From: Malonomonas sp036526255
Lineage (GTDB): Bacteria > Desulfobacterota > Desulfuromonadia > Desulfuromonadales > Geopsychrobacteraceae
Assembly: GCA_036526255.1 (NCBI GenBank)
Contig: DATCYW010000080.1
Coordinates: 110,048-174,047, forward strand
Reading direction: 5' to 3'
Length of the DNA stretch: 64,000 bases
Of this stretch, positions 42,868-51,644 are shown piece by piece. Numbering within the stretch: position 1 is the first letter of the stretch; every line of letters starts with the position of its first letter. The notes beneath the pieces are model-generated. The model made no database searches and was not told the origin of the DNA. It saw only the letters and a program-made list of their open reading frames with translations. The position numbers were made by a program, and so were the translations under genes.

Positions 42868-43803
42868 ATGAAATGGACAATTTACCGTTTTGATGTTGCT
42901 GCAGAGAATGCCGGGCTGCGACTTGATCAGTACCTGGCCCACGTCTGTGCTGATCTTTCACGGACGGCTGCGAAAAAAGTTATCGACCTAGGCGGAGTTC
43001 ATATCGATGGCAGACGCATCCGCGGCTGTTCGCGACTGGTTCGTGAAGGTGAAAAGGTTGAGGCCTACCTGGATGGATTGCCGCTTGACCCCTATCGGAT
43101 TTCTGCCACGGATGTCATCTATCAGGACCAGTATCTGATCGTCCTGAATAAGCCGGCGGCGGTTGATACCCAACCTACCCACGCGCGCTTTAAGGGGACG
43201 GTTTTCGAGGCGTTGCAGCATTATTTGCAGGATCCATTCCGTCCGCAGTTGAAGCCTGAACTAGGGATGGTGCAGCGCCTCGATCGAGGAACCAGTGGAT
43301 TGATGGTCTTCTCAATTCATCCGAGAGCGCATAAGAAACTGACGCAGGTTTTTGTTGAACATCAGGTGCAGAAGCACTATTTTGCGTTGACAGCCGGTGC
43401 TCCTGAGGCATGTGAAGGTGAAATCCGTTCTTTTCTCGAACGTTCCAGGCAGCAGAACCGTGTCTGTTCTGTCGCGCAGGGTGGGAAAGAAGCGATCACC
43501 AGATATCGTACCGTTGAACGCTTTGCTGGTGCTGCCTTGCTGGACGTAGAACTGTTGACGGGGCGCTCCCATCAGATTCGTGTGCATATGTCAGAACAGG
43601 GCTGGCCGTTGCTGGGTGACACGCTTTACGGCGGCCCGGGTATGTGCTGTCTGGTAGCGATTGATCGTGCGTTGTTACATGCCGCCTCACTGGCATTCCG
43701 TCATCCGGTCACGGATAAAATGTTAAAATTTTCCGCTGAATTACCAACGGATTTTTCACAGATGCTGACGTTGTTAAAGTCAGAACGAGACAAGGATCAC
43801 TGA
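42868..43803 (+). CDS. RluA-family pseudouridine synthase
   Basis: The enzyme isomerises uridine to pseudouridine in rRNA or tRNA. The 311-residue protein has an N-terminal S4 RNA-binding domain (about 15-75), then the RluA fold with VLNKPAAVDTQP, the catalytic-aspartate motif MVQRLDRGTSGLMVF (Asp139) and LLTGRSHQIRVH. The usual His before the Arg-Leu-Asp is Gln here. The exact target (RluC, RluD or another) cannot be told. No Shine-Dalgarno sequence is evident before the ATG. lgt begins directly after its stop. Confidence 0.92.
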   Translation: MKWTIYRFDVAAENAGLRLDQYLAHVCADLSRTAAKKVIDLGGVHIDGRRIRGCSRLVREGEKVEAYLDGLPLDPYRISATDVIYQDQYLIVLNKPAAVDTQPTHARFKGTVFEALQHYLQDPFRPQLKPELGMVQRLDRGTSGLMVFSIHPRAHKKLTQVFVEHQVQKHYFALTAGAPEACEGEIRSFLERSRQQNRVCSVAQGGKEAITRYRTVERFAGAALLDVELLTGRSHQIRVHMSEQGWPLLGDTLYGGPGMCCLVAIDRALLHAASLAFRHPVTDKMLKFSAELPTDFSQMLTLLKSERDKDH

Positions 43804-44583
43804 GTGGTTTTTCCGCAGATCGACCCGATAATTTTCAGTATTGGACCGCTGGCGGTTCGCTGGTACGGTTTAATGTATCTGCTTGGTTTTGTCGGTGGCT
43901 ATTTTGCCATGTGTCATGTTGCTCGACTGCGCGGCTATGCCATCAGTAAAGAGCAGATTTCTGATTTGCTGTTCTATGGGGTGCTGGGGGTTGTCCTGGG
44001 GGGGCGGTTAGGTTACACGCTTTTTTACAATACTGAGTATTATCTCTCCAATCCATTGCAGATTTTTTATGTCTGGGAGGGGGGGATGAGTTTTCATGGC
44101 GGCTTGCTCGGGGTGGTTACCGTGCTGCTGCTTTACAGTTATAAACGCAAATTTTCGCTTCTAACCATCGGCGACCTTGTTGTTGTTGCCGTGCCGATCG
44201 GTCTCGGATTGGGGCGGGTCGGCAACTTTATTAACGCCGAACTGTGGGGGCGGGTGACCGATCTGCCGTGGGGAGTCATTTTTCCTGGCGCCGGTGCGTT
44301 GCCGCGTCATCCAAGTCAACTCTATGAAGCCGTTCTCGAAGGGGCGCTGCTTTTTATTATTCTTTATTGGTTGCATCGAAAACAGGCGCAGCCTGGAATC
44401 CCAGCCTTCACTTTTTTGTTAGGTTATGGGCTTTTCCGTTTTCTGGTCGAATTTGTCCGCCAGCCGGATGAACATCTCGGTTTTTTATGGGGCGGAGCTA
44501 CGATGGGACAGTTACTGTCACTGCCGATGATTATGGCCGGTGTCGTCGGTCTCGCGTATCTGTTGAAGAGAGGTCGTGGATGA
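43804..44583 (+). CDS. lgt: Prolipoprotein diacylglyceryl transferase
   Basis: Lgt transfers diacylglycerol from phosphatidylglycerol to the lipobox cysteine of prolipoproteins in the inner membrane. The 259-residue protein has about seven membrane helices, RWYGLMYLLGF near the start, the GGMSFHGGLLG segment with its histidine, and the signature GLGRVGNFINAELWG. HPSQLYEA follows. The start is GTG at 43804, immediately after the preceding stop, with an AAGG ribosome site inside the upstream gene. The next gene overlaps by 4 bp (ATGA). Confidence 0.95.
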   Translation: MVFPQIDPIIFSIGPLAVRWYGLMYLLGFVGGYFAMCHVARLRGYAISKEQISDLLFYGVLGVVLGGRLGYTLFYNTEYYLSNPLQIFYVWEGGMSFHGGLLGVVTVLLLYSYKRKFSLLTIGDLVVVAVPIGLGLGRVGNFINAELWGRVTDLPWGVIFPGAGALPRHPSQLYEAVLEGALLFIILYWLHRKQAQPGIPAFTFLLGYGLFRFLVEFVRQPDEHLGFLWGGATMGQLLSLPMIMAGVVGLAYLLKRGRG

Positions 44584-45203
44584 GTCAGATAGCAGGGATA
44601 ATCTTCGACTGTGACGGCGTCATGTTTGAAAGCAAGCAGGCAAACCTAGCCTACTATAACCGGATTTTTGCCAAGTTCAGCTACCCGCCGGTTTTACTGG
44701 AACAGCAGCAGAGAGCACACATCTGCCACACCGCCAGTTCGCCGAATGTCCTCGCAGCATTGATGTCAGAAGCAGATCTGCAGCCCGCACTGAGTTATGC
44801 GGCAACCCTTGATTATCGCGAGTTCATCCCTTTTATGCAGCCTGAACCGAACCTGCAAGAGGTGCTGGAGAAGTTGTCTGCAAGATATCCTTTAGCGATT
44901 GCAACCAATCGCGGCTCAAGCATCGAACCAATTCTTGCTCATTTTGGACTGGATAATTATTTTTCTGTCGTCGTTACCTGCCGCGACGTTGCCAAGCCAA
45001 AGCCTGCCCCGGACATGTTGCTGCTGGCCGCCGGGCGGTTGCAGCTGTCGCCGGAGGCCTGTCTGTTTATTGGTGACTCAGAGCTGGACCAGCAGGCGGC
45101 ATTTGACGCACGGGTCAGGTTTCTGGGGTACGGCGGATTGGCGGCTGGTGAAGTCGCGTTGAAAAATCACTTGCAGTTGCTTGAATATCTGTTGATTGAT
45201 TGA
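44580..45203 (+). CDS. HAD-superfamily phosphatase (phosphoglycolate phosphatase-like)
   Basis: The 207-residue hydrolase has the HAD motif I FDCDGVMFES (Asp10 and Asp12). Motif II/III features follow: IATNRG for the Ser/Thr position, the lysine in AKPKPAPDML, and FIGDSELDQQAA for the acidic pair. A helical cap lies at about 20-85. It is probably a small-molecule phosphatase of the Gph group; the substrate is unknown. The ATG overlaps the lgt stop (ATGA) after GAGAGG, so translation is coupled. A terminator follows. Confidence 0.85.
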   Translation: MSQIAGIIFDCDGVMFESKQANLAYYNRIFAKFSYPPVLLEQQQRAHICHTASSPNVLAALMSEADLQPALSYAATLDYREFIPFMQPEPNLQEVLEKLSARYPLAIATNRGSSIEPILAHFGLDNYFSVVVTCRDVAKPKPAPDMLLLAAGRLQLSPEACLFIGDSELDQQAAFDARVRFLGYGGLAAGEVALKNHLQLLEYLLID

Positions 45204-45211
45204 GGATTTAC

Positions 45212-45252
45212 AAAAACAACCGGGTGATTATTCACTGCCCGGTTGGTTTTTT
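45212..45252. terminator. Bidirectional terminator between convergent genes
   Basis: CAACCGGG/CCCGGTTG arms (45217-45224 and 45238-45245) are flanked by an A run on the left and T6 on the right. It should end both the lgt-HAD transcript and the minus-strand signalling operon. Confidence 0.8.
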
Positions 45253-45264
45253 ATTCAGTTCGAT

Positions 45265-45687
45265 TTATTTTAAGAATTTGAGCATTTCCAGAACATGCCC
45301 CGTCGCCGATTTTTTATACTCGACCTGGTCCATCAGCTTAAAAATAATCGGCACGCCGCGCCCGCCTTCGTCAGTATCGCAAGCTTCGATTTTGGACAAT
45401 GCGTCGATATCAAAGCCGCTGCCCTGATCAAAAACGCAGATCTTCAACTGATTGTCCGCTACCGAGAGCGATACTTTCACTTCCTTGTTTGGATCGCACT
45501 CGTTGGCGTGGCAAATGGCATTCGTCATCGCTTCAGTCAGAACCAGATTCAGCTGATAGGCAAGCTCTAGCTTGTCATCAGAAAAATAGCCGAGAGAATG
45601 CGCCAGGCTCTCAGCTATTTTTCCAATAACCGCGAGATACTTGGTCTGATTAGGAACAGTTATGTCGATCTCAATTTTTTTCGACAT
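45265..45687 (-). CDS. RsbW-like anti-sigma/serine kinase (GHKL ATPase)
   Basis: The 140-residue cytoplasmic protein has the GHKL ATP-binding pattern: N-box LTEAMTNAICHA (Glu52, Asn56), G1 FDQGSGFD, and G2-like GGRGVPII. This matches RsbW/SpoIIAB kinases, which hold a sigma factor or another partner and phosphorylate a STAS protein. A STAS gene lies 40 bp upstream, and a PP2C phosphatase gene precedes that, so a partner-switch module is likely. The ATG at 45687 gives the natural length; a longer in-frame start at 45753 would overlap the STAS gene. The ribosome site is weak. Confidence 0.87.
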   Translation of the reverse strand: MSKKIEIDITVPNQTKYLAVIGKIAESLAHSLGYFSDDKLELAYQLNLVLTEAMTNAICHANECDPNKEVKVSLSVADNQLKICVFDQGSGFDIDALSKIEACDTDEGGRGVPIIFKLMDQVEYKKSATGHVLEMLKFLK

Positions 45688-45727
45688 GGTGACTTTCTTG
45701 CCGGCAGAGTTGACCGAAGCGAAGGCT

Positions 45728-46063
45728 TTAGAAGCTTTCCAGTGCTTCTTCAACGGAAATGAATATCTCGAACACGCGATGCAGTCGGGTCAGTTCAAAC
45801 ATTGAACGTACCTGTGGTTGCAAGCTGCAGAGCTTGAGGCTGCCGTCACGTGCGCTGGCATTTTTGAAGCCGGAGACCAGGGCACCCAGTCCGGATGAAT
45901 CAACAAAACGGACGGCACTCAGGTCGATCACCAGATTGCATTTCCCTTCATCAAACAATTGCAGCATCTGTTCCTTCAGGTCGCCACTGTTGTGGGCATC
46001 CATCCGCTCTTCCTTGACTTCGATTTTGACAATTTCCCCCTGTTCCTGAATGTTCAACAGCAT
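45728..46063 (-). CDS. STAS-domain anti-anti-sigma factor (RsbV/SpoIIAA-like)
   Basis: The 111-residue protein is a single STAS domain with the phosphorylation site FVDSSGLGAL (probable acceptor Ser57) and a hydrophobic core VIDLSAV. In such systems the unphosphorylated form sequesters the RsbW-like kinase; a PP2C phosphatase resets it. The genes encoding both partners flank it. AAGGAG lies 6 bp before the ATG. The upstream 99-bp gap contains a TATAAT and a palindrome, so it may have its own regulated promoter besides read-through from the transporter-phosphatase gene. Confidence 0.9.
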   Translation of the reverse strand: MLLNIQEQGEIVKIEVKEERMDAHNSGDLKEQMLQLFDEGKCNLVIDLSAVRFVDSSGLGALVSGFKNASARDGSLKLCSLQPQVRSMFELTRLHRVFEIFISVEEALESF

Positions 46064-46109
46064 AAATCACTCCTTATCCGTTTCTGTTGGGTTTGTTCAA
46101 ACTTTGACG

Positions 46110-46135
46110 ATTATACAATGATTCTCAACGAGAAT
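46110..46135 (-). promoter_or_regulatory. Possible regulated promoter of the STAS/RsbW pair
   Basis: On the minus strand a perfect TATAAT (46115 to 46110) lies 46 bp before the STAS start. A palindrome ATTCTC-AAC-GAGAAT (46121-46135) sits just upstream, where an operator could act. No good -35 is visible, consistent with an activated or repressed promoter. Confidence 0.4.
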
Positions 46136-46162
46136 GCCATTTGTTGCAAGATTGTACGAATG

Positions 46163-49100
46163 TTAATCAATGACTTTCATGATGACCAGAGTGATGTCAT
46201 CGTTGAAGTGCCGCAAGCCTGTGAATATACGTACTTGATCCATGACATTGTCGATCAGTTCCTGCGGATGCAGATGACTGCCTTCCTGAATCAGGTTCCC
46301 TAAGCGCTCCATGCCGAAGAACTCGCCGTTATGGTCCTCCGCCTCAATGATCCCGTCGGTGTAGAGCAAGAGAACATCGCCCGACGATAACTCGATCGAT
46401 TTCTGTTCAAACTCGACACTCTGTTTGATGCCGAAGATCAGTCCTTCAGCGTCAAGCATCTCAAGATTTTGTGTTTTACTGCACCAGAGCAGCGGAGTGT
46501 TGTGGCCGGCGCTGGTGTAGCTCAGCACCTTTGTTGCCGGTTGATACTGCAGGTAGAACATAGTGACGAACAGGTCACTGCAGTTCATATCCTTGTAGAA
46601 AAAACTGTTCAGGCTGTGCAGCATTTCTGCCGGATTTTCAATACTGTCAAGGCGCGCGTGGATAAAGGTTCTGGTTTCCGCCATGATCAGGGCCGAGCCA
46701 AGGTTGTGGCCAGAAACGTCCGCGATGACCAGATCGTAACTGCCATTCGGCCGCGGAATAAAATCGTAATAATCCCCGCCGATATGATGTGCGGGGACAC
46801 AGAGTCCGGCAAATTCGATTGACGTCAGCTGCGGGATATTTGATGGCAGAAGGCTCATCTGAATGTCTTTGGCAATCTGCAGTTCGCGCTCCTGCTCGCG
46901 GGCGTTCAGCAGCTGCTGTAACTGAACATCGTTGCGCCAGGCGATGCCGACCTGCGCGGACAGGTTCTCGAACAGGGCAACAAATTCGTCAGTGAAGATC
47001 CCTCTGACAGTTCGTGAAAATGCCGAAATGATACCAACCACCCGGCCATCGACAACAATCGGCGTGTGCGCAAAGCAGGTGATCCCTTCACGCTGGATGA
47101 TTTTCGCCGAAGTCGGTTTGTCGAGGAATTCGGTATCGTTGATCACGACCGTAACGTTGGAAAGAAACGCCTGGCCGATATAGGTCTCCATGTTGAGATT
47201 TCGTTCCGACTGCCCGAAATGTTCTGATGTCATGCCATTCTGGCTTTTCACGATCAGGGTCATGCTGTCTTCTTCAAGAAAGCGGATGACGCAGAGGTCA
47301 AACTTGAACTGTTGGGCCAGCAGCCCCATGATTTTATCAAGGATCTCCTGCAGGTTGACGCCGCTAGAGACGATCTGGGCCGCTTCGTAGAGCACGCTCA
47401 ACTGCTCCCGGCTGGCGGCATGGCTGATGGTGACCGTGCCGAAAATATCGAAAACGTTTTCCATTTCACTGCCACGGGTTGACAGATAGTTTTCGAGAAT
47501 AATCCGCGCCGGCGCTGCGCCGACATAGCCGGCCAGGGTGCGTTCGGTGAAGTTTTTCAGTTTGGGGATATCGTGATCCGGCAAGCTGCCACGGGCATCA
47601 ATCTCGTGACCGGAGAGAAATTCGGTGATAGCTGAATTTGCCTGTTTTTCGCCGATGAATTTGGACATCAGGCCGACGAATTCAAGGACAGTAGGGGCCT
47701 TGCTGATCCGTTTCAGTTGCTTTGGTTTGGCCTGGGTGCCGAAGACATCGACAAAGTGATTCGCCTGGTGGGCTTCGGATTCGGTTTGTCGGGAGAAAAA
47801 GGAGATCACCAGGTAGGCACCAAGGTTAAACAACAGGCTCCAGAACAGCGAATGTGTGTAGATATCGAAATCGCGTAGGCCGAACAGTTCCAGCGGTCTC
47901 AGCAGCGCGATGTTGAACAGGCCGTTCTGCAGAATGTCGGCACTGATCCATCCTGATCGAACAAAGGAGGGGATCAGCAGGGTGTAAAACCAGAGCGCGA
48001 ATCCGAGAAGCAGCCCGATTGTCGCAGCTTTGCGGTTCGCGCGTTTCCAGTACAGACCGCCGATGACCGAGGGGGCAAACTGGGTTGCCGCCATAAATGA
48101 GATCAGCCCCATGTTGACCAGGGCATAAGAATCGCCGATCAGTCGAAAGTAAAAATAGCCGAGAAAGACAACCCCGACGATCCCGAAGCGTTTCAGGTTG
48201 ACCAGCACTCCGGAAAAATCTTCACTGTGGAGCTTCAGTTTGAGGATGACCGGCATAACCAGATGGTTGAGAATCATCGTGGAGATGGTCACCGAAGAGA
48301 CCATCACCATTCCCGCCGAGGCAGAGAGCCCGCCGAGGAAAACCAGCAGCGCCAGCCAGGGGTGTCCCGCCGACAGCGGCAGGGTGATGACAAAGTAATC
48401 TGCCTGCGAGGTGTCGCCGCCATTGAGGATCAGGCCGCCCAGGGCGATCGGGATGACGAACAGGTTGATCATGAACATGTAGGCCGGAAAGCGCCACATC
48501 GCTGTCCTGATGTGTTTCTCATCGACGTTTTCGGTAACCATGATATGGAATTGCCGTGGTAGAAACATGATCGCCATCATCGACAGGACAATCAGCGTAA
48601 ACCATTTGGTATAGGGTGTCTGTTCCGTGCCGAGACGGAACAGGTCCTGGCGTTCCGGAAATTGGATAAAAAATCGCTGGAAAATATCGGCGAAGCCGTC
48701 AAACAGACCGTAGGTCACGAAGATTCCGACGGCCAGAAAAGCGATCAGTTTGGTCAGTGACTCAAGTGCCACCGCCGCCACCAAACCTTCGTGCCGTTCT
48801 GAAGAGTCCAGGTGTCTGGCGCCGAACAGCACACCGAACAGGCCGAGGACCAGCGCAACAATAAAAGCGGTGTCGACGTAGGGGGGCAGTTTGTCGGTTA
48901 GGGCGTAATAGCCCAGCTCCGGTGAGGTCAACGGTGTCGAAAGCAGGTCGATACTGCGGGCGATGGCTTTAAGCTGCAGGGCGATATAGGGCATGATGCC
49001 GAAGATCGAAAACAGCGTGACGATCGCGCCGAGGATCGCCGAACGGTCATAACGACTGGAGATGAAGTCGGCGATGGTGGCAATATTCTGTTCTTTACTG

Positions 49101-49378
49101 ATGCGGATCATTTTACGCAGGACGAACCACCAAGTGAAGGCCATCAGCGTTGGCCCAAGATAGATCGGCAAGAATTCCAGGCCGTTGGTCGCCGCTCTGC
49201 CGACGCTGCCGAAGAATGTCCAGCTGGTACAGTAGACCGCCAGCGACAAAGAATAAATGTGCGAATTGGCCAGCAGGCTGCGCCCCTTTATCCGGTATTT
49301 TCCGGCGCAGTAGGCGACGAGGAAGAGCAGCGCGAAATAGGCGAGGGAGACAAGCAGGACCAGCTTGGCGGAGATCAT
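46163..49378 (-). CDS. SLC5-type transporter fused to STAC, GAF and PP2C (SpoIIE/RsbU) phosphatase domains
   Basis: The 1071-residue protein has about 13 membrane helices of the sodium:solute symporter family (1-530). A STAC-like segment follows (about 560-635, with TERTLAGYVGAAPARIILE), then GAF (655-815), a short helix, and a PP2C phosphatase domain (850-1071). The phosphatase metal motifs are present: GGDYYDF (Asp869), ADVSGHN (Asp887), YTDG (Asp1008) and NDDIT (Asp1061). The front half resembles CbrA, but a phosphatase replaces the kinase. It probably senses or transports a solute and dephosphorylates the neighbouring STAS protein. The ATG overlaps the upstream small gene by 4 bp. Confidence 0.88.
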   Translation of the reverse strand: MISAKLVLLVSLAYFALLFLVAYCAGKYRIKGRSLLANSHIYSLSLAVYCTSWTFFGSVGRAATNGLEFLPIYLGPTLMAFTWWFVLRKMIRISKEQNIATIADFISSRYDRSAILGAIVTLFSIFGIMPYIALQLKAIARSIDLLSTPLTSPELGYYALTDKLPPYVDTAFIVALVLGLFGVLFGARHLDSSERHEGLVAAVALESLTKLIAFLAVGIFVTYGLFDGFADIFQRFFIQFPERQDLFRLGTEQTPYTKWFTLIVLSMMAIMFLPRQFHIMVTENVDEKHIRTAMWRFPAYMFMINLFVIPIALGGLILNGGDTSQADYFVITLPLSAGHPWLALLVFLGGLSASAGMVMVSSVTISTMILNHLVMPVILKLKLHSEDFSGVLVNLKRFGIVGVVFLGYFYFRLIGDSYALVNMGLISFMAATQFAPSVIGGLYWKRANRKAATIGLLLGFALWFYTLLIPSFVRSGWISADILQNGLFNIALLRPLELFGLRDFDIYTHSLFWSLLFNLGAYLVISFFSRQTESEAHQANHFVDVFGTQAKPKQLKRISKAPTVLEFVGLMSKFIGEKQANSAITEFLSGHEIDARGSLPDHDIPKLKNFTERTLAGYVGAAPARIILENYLSTRGSEMENVFDIFGTVTISHAASREQLSVLYEAAQIVSSGVNLQEILDKIMGLLAQQFKFDLCVIRFLEEDSMTLIVKSQNGMTSEHFGQSERNLNMETYIGQAFLSNVTVVINDTEFLDKPTSAKIIQREGITCFAHTPIVVDGRVVGIISAFSRTVRGIFTDEFVALFENLSAQVGIAWRNDVQLQQLLNAREQERELQIAKDIQMSLLPSNIPQLTSIEFAGLCVPAHHIGGDYYDFIPRPNGSYDLVIADVSGHNLGSALIMAETRTFIHARLDSIENPAEMLHSLNSFFYKDMNCSDLFVTMFYLQYQPATKVLSYTSAGHNTPLLWCSKTQNLEMLDAEGLIFGIKQSVEFEQKSIELSSGDVLLLYTDGIIEAEDHNGEFFGMERLGNLIQEGSHLHPQELIDNVMDQVRIFTGLRHFNDDITLVIMKVID

Positions 49379-49623
49379 TTTTTCTTCTCTCCCGCCTTGG
49401 AAGCCGTTTCGTTGGTCGTTTTACCGATCCGCTCGGCGAAGAACCAGGTCACCAGGATGGAAGCCGGCCAGCCGATAAAAAAATATAACACCAGGGTCGG
49501 GATGCCGAAGATCAGGTGGTTATTGTTGAAGACGTGGATAAAGGGGAAGTTGATCATGATGATGCCAAGGATCAGGCAGAGAATCCAGGCCTCTTTGGTT
49601 GAGTTTCCCTGAGGGTTTTTCAT
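49375..49623 (-). CDS. Small two-helix membrane protein, partner of the transporter-phosphatase
   Basis: The 82-residue protein has two hydrophobic helices (about 12-28 and 34-58: AWILCLILGIIMINFPFI; FGIPTLVLYFFIGWPASIL) and a basic C-terminus. Small proteins of this kind accompany sodium:solute symporters, and similar short genes precede cbrA-type genes, but no family can be named with certainty. It overlaps the next gene by 4 bp (ATGA), strongly implying coupled synthesis. GAGG lies 8 bp before the ATG. Confidence 0.7.
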   Translation of the reverse strand: MKNPQGNSTKEAWILCLILGIIMINFPFIHVFNNNHLIFGIPTLVLYFFIGWPASILVTWFFAERIGKTTNETASKAGEKKK

Positions 49624-49664
49624 TCCGCATCCTCGGATGGCCGGTTGCAAGTTACTGAGGTTCC

Positions 49665-49693
49665 TTTATCCCGTTTCTGCCCTGGACTGTCAA
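49665..49693 (-). promoter_or_regulatory. Predicted promoter of the transporter-phosphatase operon
   Basis: On the minus strand TTGACA (49693 to 49688) and GATAAA (49670 to 49665) are separated by 17 bp, 42 bp before the small membrane-protein gene. Confidence 0.6.
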
Positions 49694-49807
49694 CCTGTTT
49701 CCGGCGGGAACAGTGGTTTTTCCGACCTATTTCGACAGCCTTTCCATGGCAAGAATTTAGCAGAGATTTCACCGCTGTAAACTGCTTCCGGACGTTCTTC
49801 AAAGGGT

Positions 49808-49837
49808 TTGACGCTGTTTGTCCGAGTGTGCTAGTTA
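49808..49837 (+). promoter_or_regulatory. Predicted promoter of the TPR lipoprotein operon
   Basis: TTGACG (49808-49813) and TAGTTA (49832-49837) are separated by 18 bp, with a TG at 49829-49830 giving an extended -10. It lies 71 bp before the GTG start. Confidence 0.5.
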
Positions 49838-49907
49838 TCAGCGGTGAACCTTGGTCTCTTTGTTGTCGCGATCAGCGATGGCAGATGCAATTTAAAAGGG
49901 GCAGCGC

Positions 49908-51644
49908 GTGCCGAGCAGATATTTATCCCCCTCCTCATTATTTTTCCGCTACATCGTTGTTGCCCCGCTGTTGCTGCTCAGTGGTTGTGCCGGTTTGCAG
50001 CAGGTGCCGGCATCCTCTGCTGAACAACCATTTTACCGCTCTGAACTGGCCGATGCCGAAGCAAAAGCGCTTTATGCGTTCAGTCAGTTTCGGCTGCTGG
50101 CGGGTGATAATCGTTGGCCTGAGGCAGTTGCGGCATTGGAACGGGCGATCAGTTTCGATCCGCGGGCGGATTACCTGCGCTTGAATCTGGCGAAAGCTTT
50201 ATTGCATCTGGATGAGGCCGATCGCTCGATTGAACTTCTGCAGAGTCTGTTGGATAAGCGCCCCGACCAGGTTGAAACCCATGAATTGCTGGGTGATCTG
50301 CTCAGTTACCGTAACCAGCACGCTGAAGCGGTTCGTCATTACCGCAAAGCCCTGGAACTGGTGCCTGATAATGAAATGCTGCAGATGCGTCTGGCGATGG
50401 CGCTGGGGCGACAACAGCGTAGCGACGAAGCGATCGACGTTTTGACGCTGTTGATTGAAAAACATCCGGAAGCCAAGCTGGCGCGCCTTTCTCTGGCGCG
50501 ATTTTATCAAGAAAACGAGCAGATCGATCAGGCGATGGCAACCTATCGCGACCTGCTGGCCGAGTATCCGGCACAACAGCAGGCGGTGCTTGAATATGGA
50601 TCGCTGCTCGAATCCCGGCAGCTGTTCGCCGAGGCATATGAACTTTATCGGCAGGCAATTGCCGAATCTCCCCGCTCCGTCGCTGTGCGTGAACAACTGG
50701 CGCTGCTCTACCTGAAGCAACGCAGACTGCCTGAGGCACTGGAGCAATTTCAGACGATCCGGCAGCAGCTTCCGGATAATCCGCAGATCCTGACGCGGAT
50801 CGGCCTGATTCAACTGGAGCTGGAAGACTGGCCAAAGGCAGAGGCCGTTTTTCACCAGCTGTTAACTTTGGATAGCGATAACGAAGAAAATCGTTACTAT
50901 CTGGGTCTGGCGCTGCTCAGCCAGGGGAAGAATACGGCGGCTCTTGAGGCGATGGCGCCGATCGGTGAATCATCACCGGTTTTCACCGATGCGGTCTTGC
51001 AGTCGACCTTTATTTACAAACGGCTTGGCAAGGATGACGAAGCGATTACCGCTTTGCGCAAGCTGCTTGAAATGGATATCCAGAAGGCTGAAATCTATTA
51101 TTATCTGGCCAGTTTTCTGGGCGATCGTGATCTGTTTGAAGAGGCAGAAGCGGTTATTTCCACAGGGTTGAAACAGTTCCCCCACGAGGTGGATCTGCTC
51201 TATCAACTGGGCGTGGTTTACGAGAAACGCGTACAGCGCGACAAGGCCCTGGAGATGATGCAGAAAGTGTTGCTGCTGGACGCCGATCATCCCGATGCAC
51301 TCAATTTCATCGCTTATCATCAGGCCGAAAACGATGTCGAGCTCGAGTTGGCGTTGACCCGCGCGCTCAAAGCTCTGTCAGGTAAGCAGAGCGGTTACAT
51401 CATCGACACTCTGGGCTGGATCTATTACAAGCTTGGGCGCTTCGAAGAGAGCCGCGAGCAGTTGGAGAAAGCTTCGGTCCTGCAACCGGACGATCCGGTC
51501 ATCCTTGAGCACCTGGGCGATCTTTACCAGGCTCTGACCTTGTGGGACGATGCGGCAGATGCCTACCGCAAGGTGCTGGATATCGATCCCCAGGCGGAAG
51601 GTGTTGCAGAGAAATTGCAGATCATCCTGCGGAAGAACCCATGA
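49908..51644 (+). CDS. TPR-repeat lipoprotein
   Basis: The 578-residue protein has a lipoprotein signal ending LLLLSGC (Cys27), then at least ten tetratricopeptide repeats from about residue 50 to 570. Such proteins are outer-membrane scaffolds. In this group they often sit beside a LolB/DUF4292-type lipoprotein, as here. No specific pathway can be assigned. The start is GTG at 49908, preceded by AAGGGG with 7-bp spacing; no in-frame ATG is better placed. The next gene overlaps by 4 bp (ATGA). Confidence 0.85.
   Translation: MPSRYLSPSSLFFRYIVVAPLLLLSGCAGLQQVPASSAEQPFYRSELADAEAKALYAFSQFRLLAGDNRWPEAVAALERAISFDPRADYLRLNLAKALLHLDEADRSIELLQSLLDKRPDQVETHELLGDLLSYRNQHAEAVRHYRKALELVPDNEMLQMRLAMALGRQQRSDEAIDVLTLLIEKHPEAKLARLSLARFYQENEQIDQAMATYRDLLAEYPAQQQAVLEYGSLLESRQLFAEAYELYRQAIAESPRSVAVREQLALLYLKQRRLPEALEQFQTIRQQLPDNPQILTRIGLIQLELEDWPKAEAVFHQLLTLDSDNEENRYYLGLALLSQGKNTAALEAMAPIGESSPVFTDAVLQSTFIYKRLGKDDEAITALRKLLEMDIQKAEIYYYLASFLGDRDLFEEAEAVISTGLKQFPHEVDLLYQLGVVYEKRVQRDKALEMMQKVLLLDADHPDALNFIAYHQAENDVELELALTRALKALSGKQSGYIIDTLGWIYYKLGRFEESREQLEKASVLQPDDPVILEHLGDLYQALTLWDDAADAYRKVLDIDPQAEGVAEKLQIILRKNP

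Noticed and set aside
45688..45753. N-terminal extension of the RsbW-like protein
   Set aside because: The extension would overlap the STAS gene and is unlike family N-termini; the ATG at 45687 gives the normal start.
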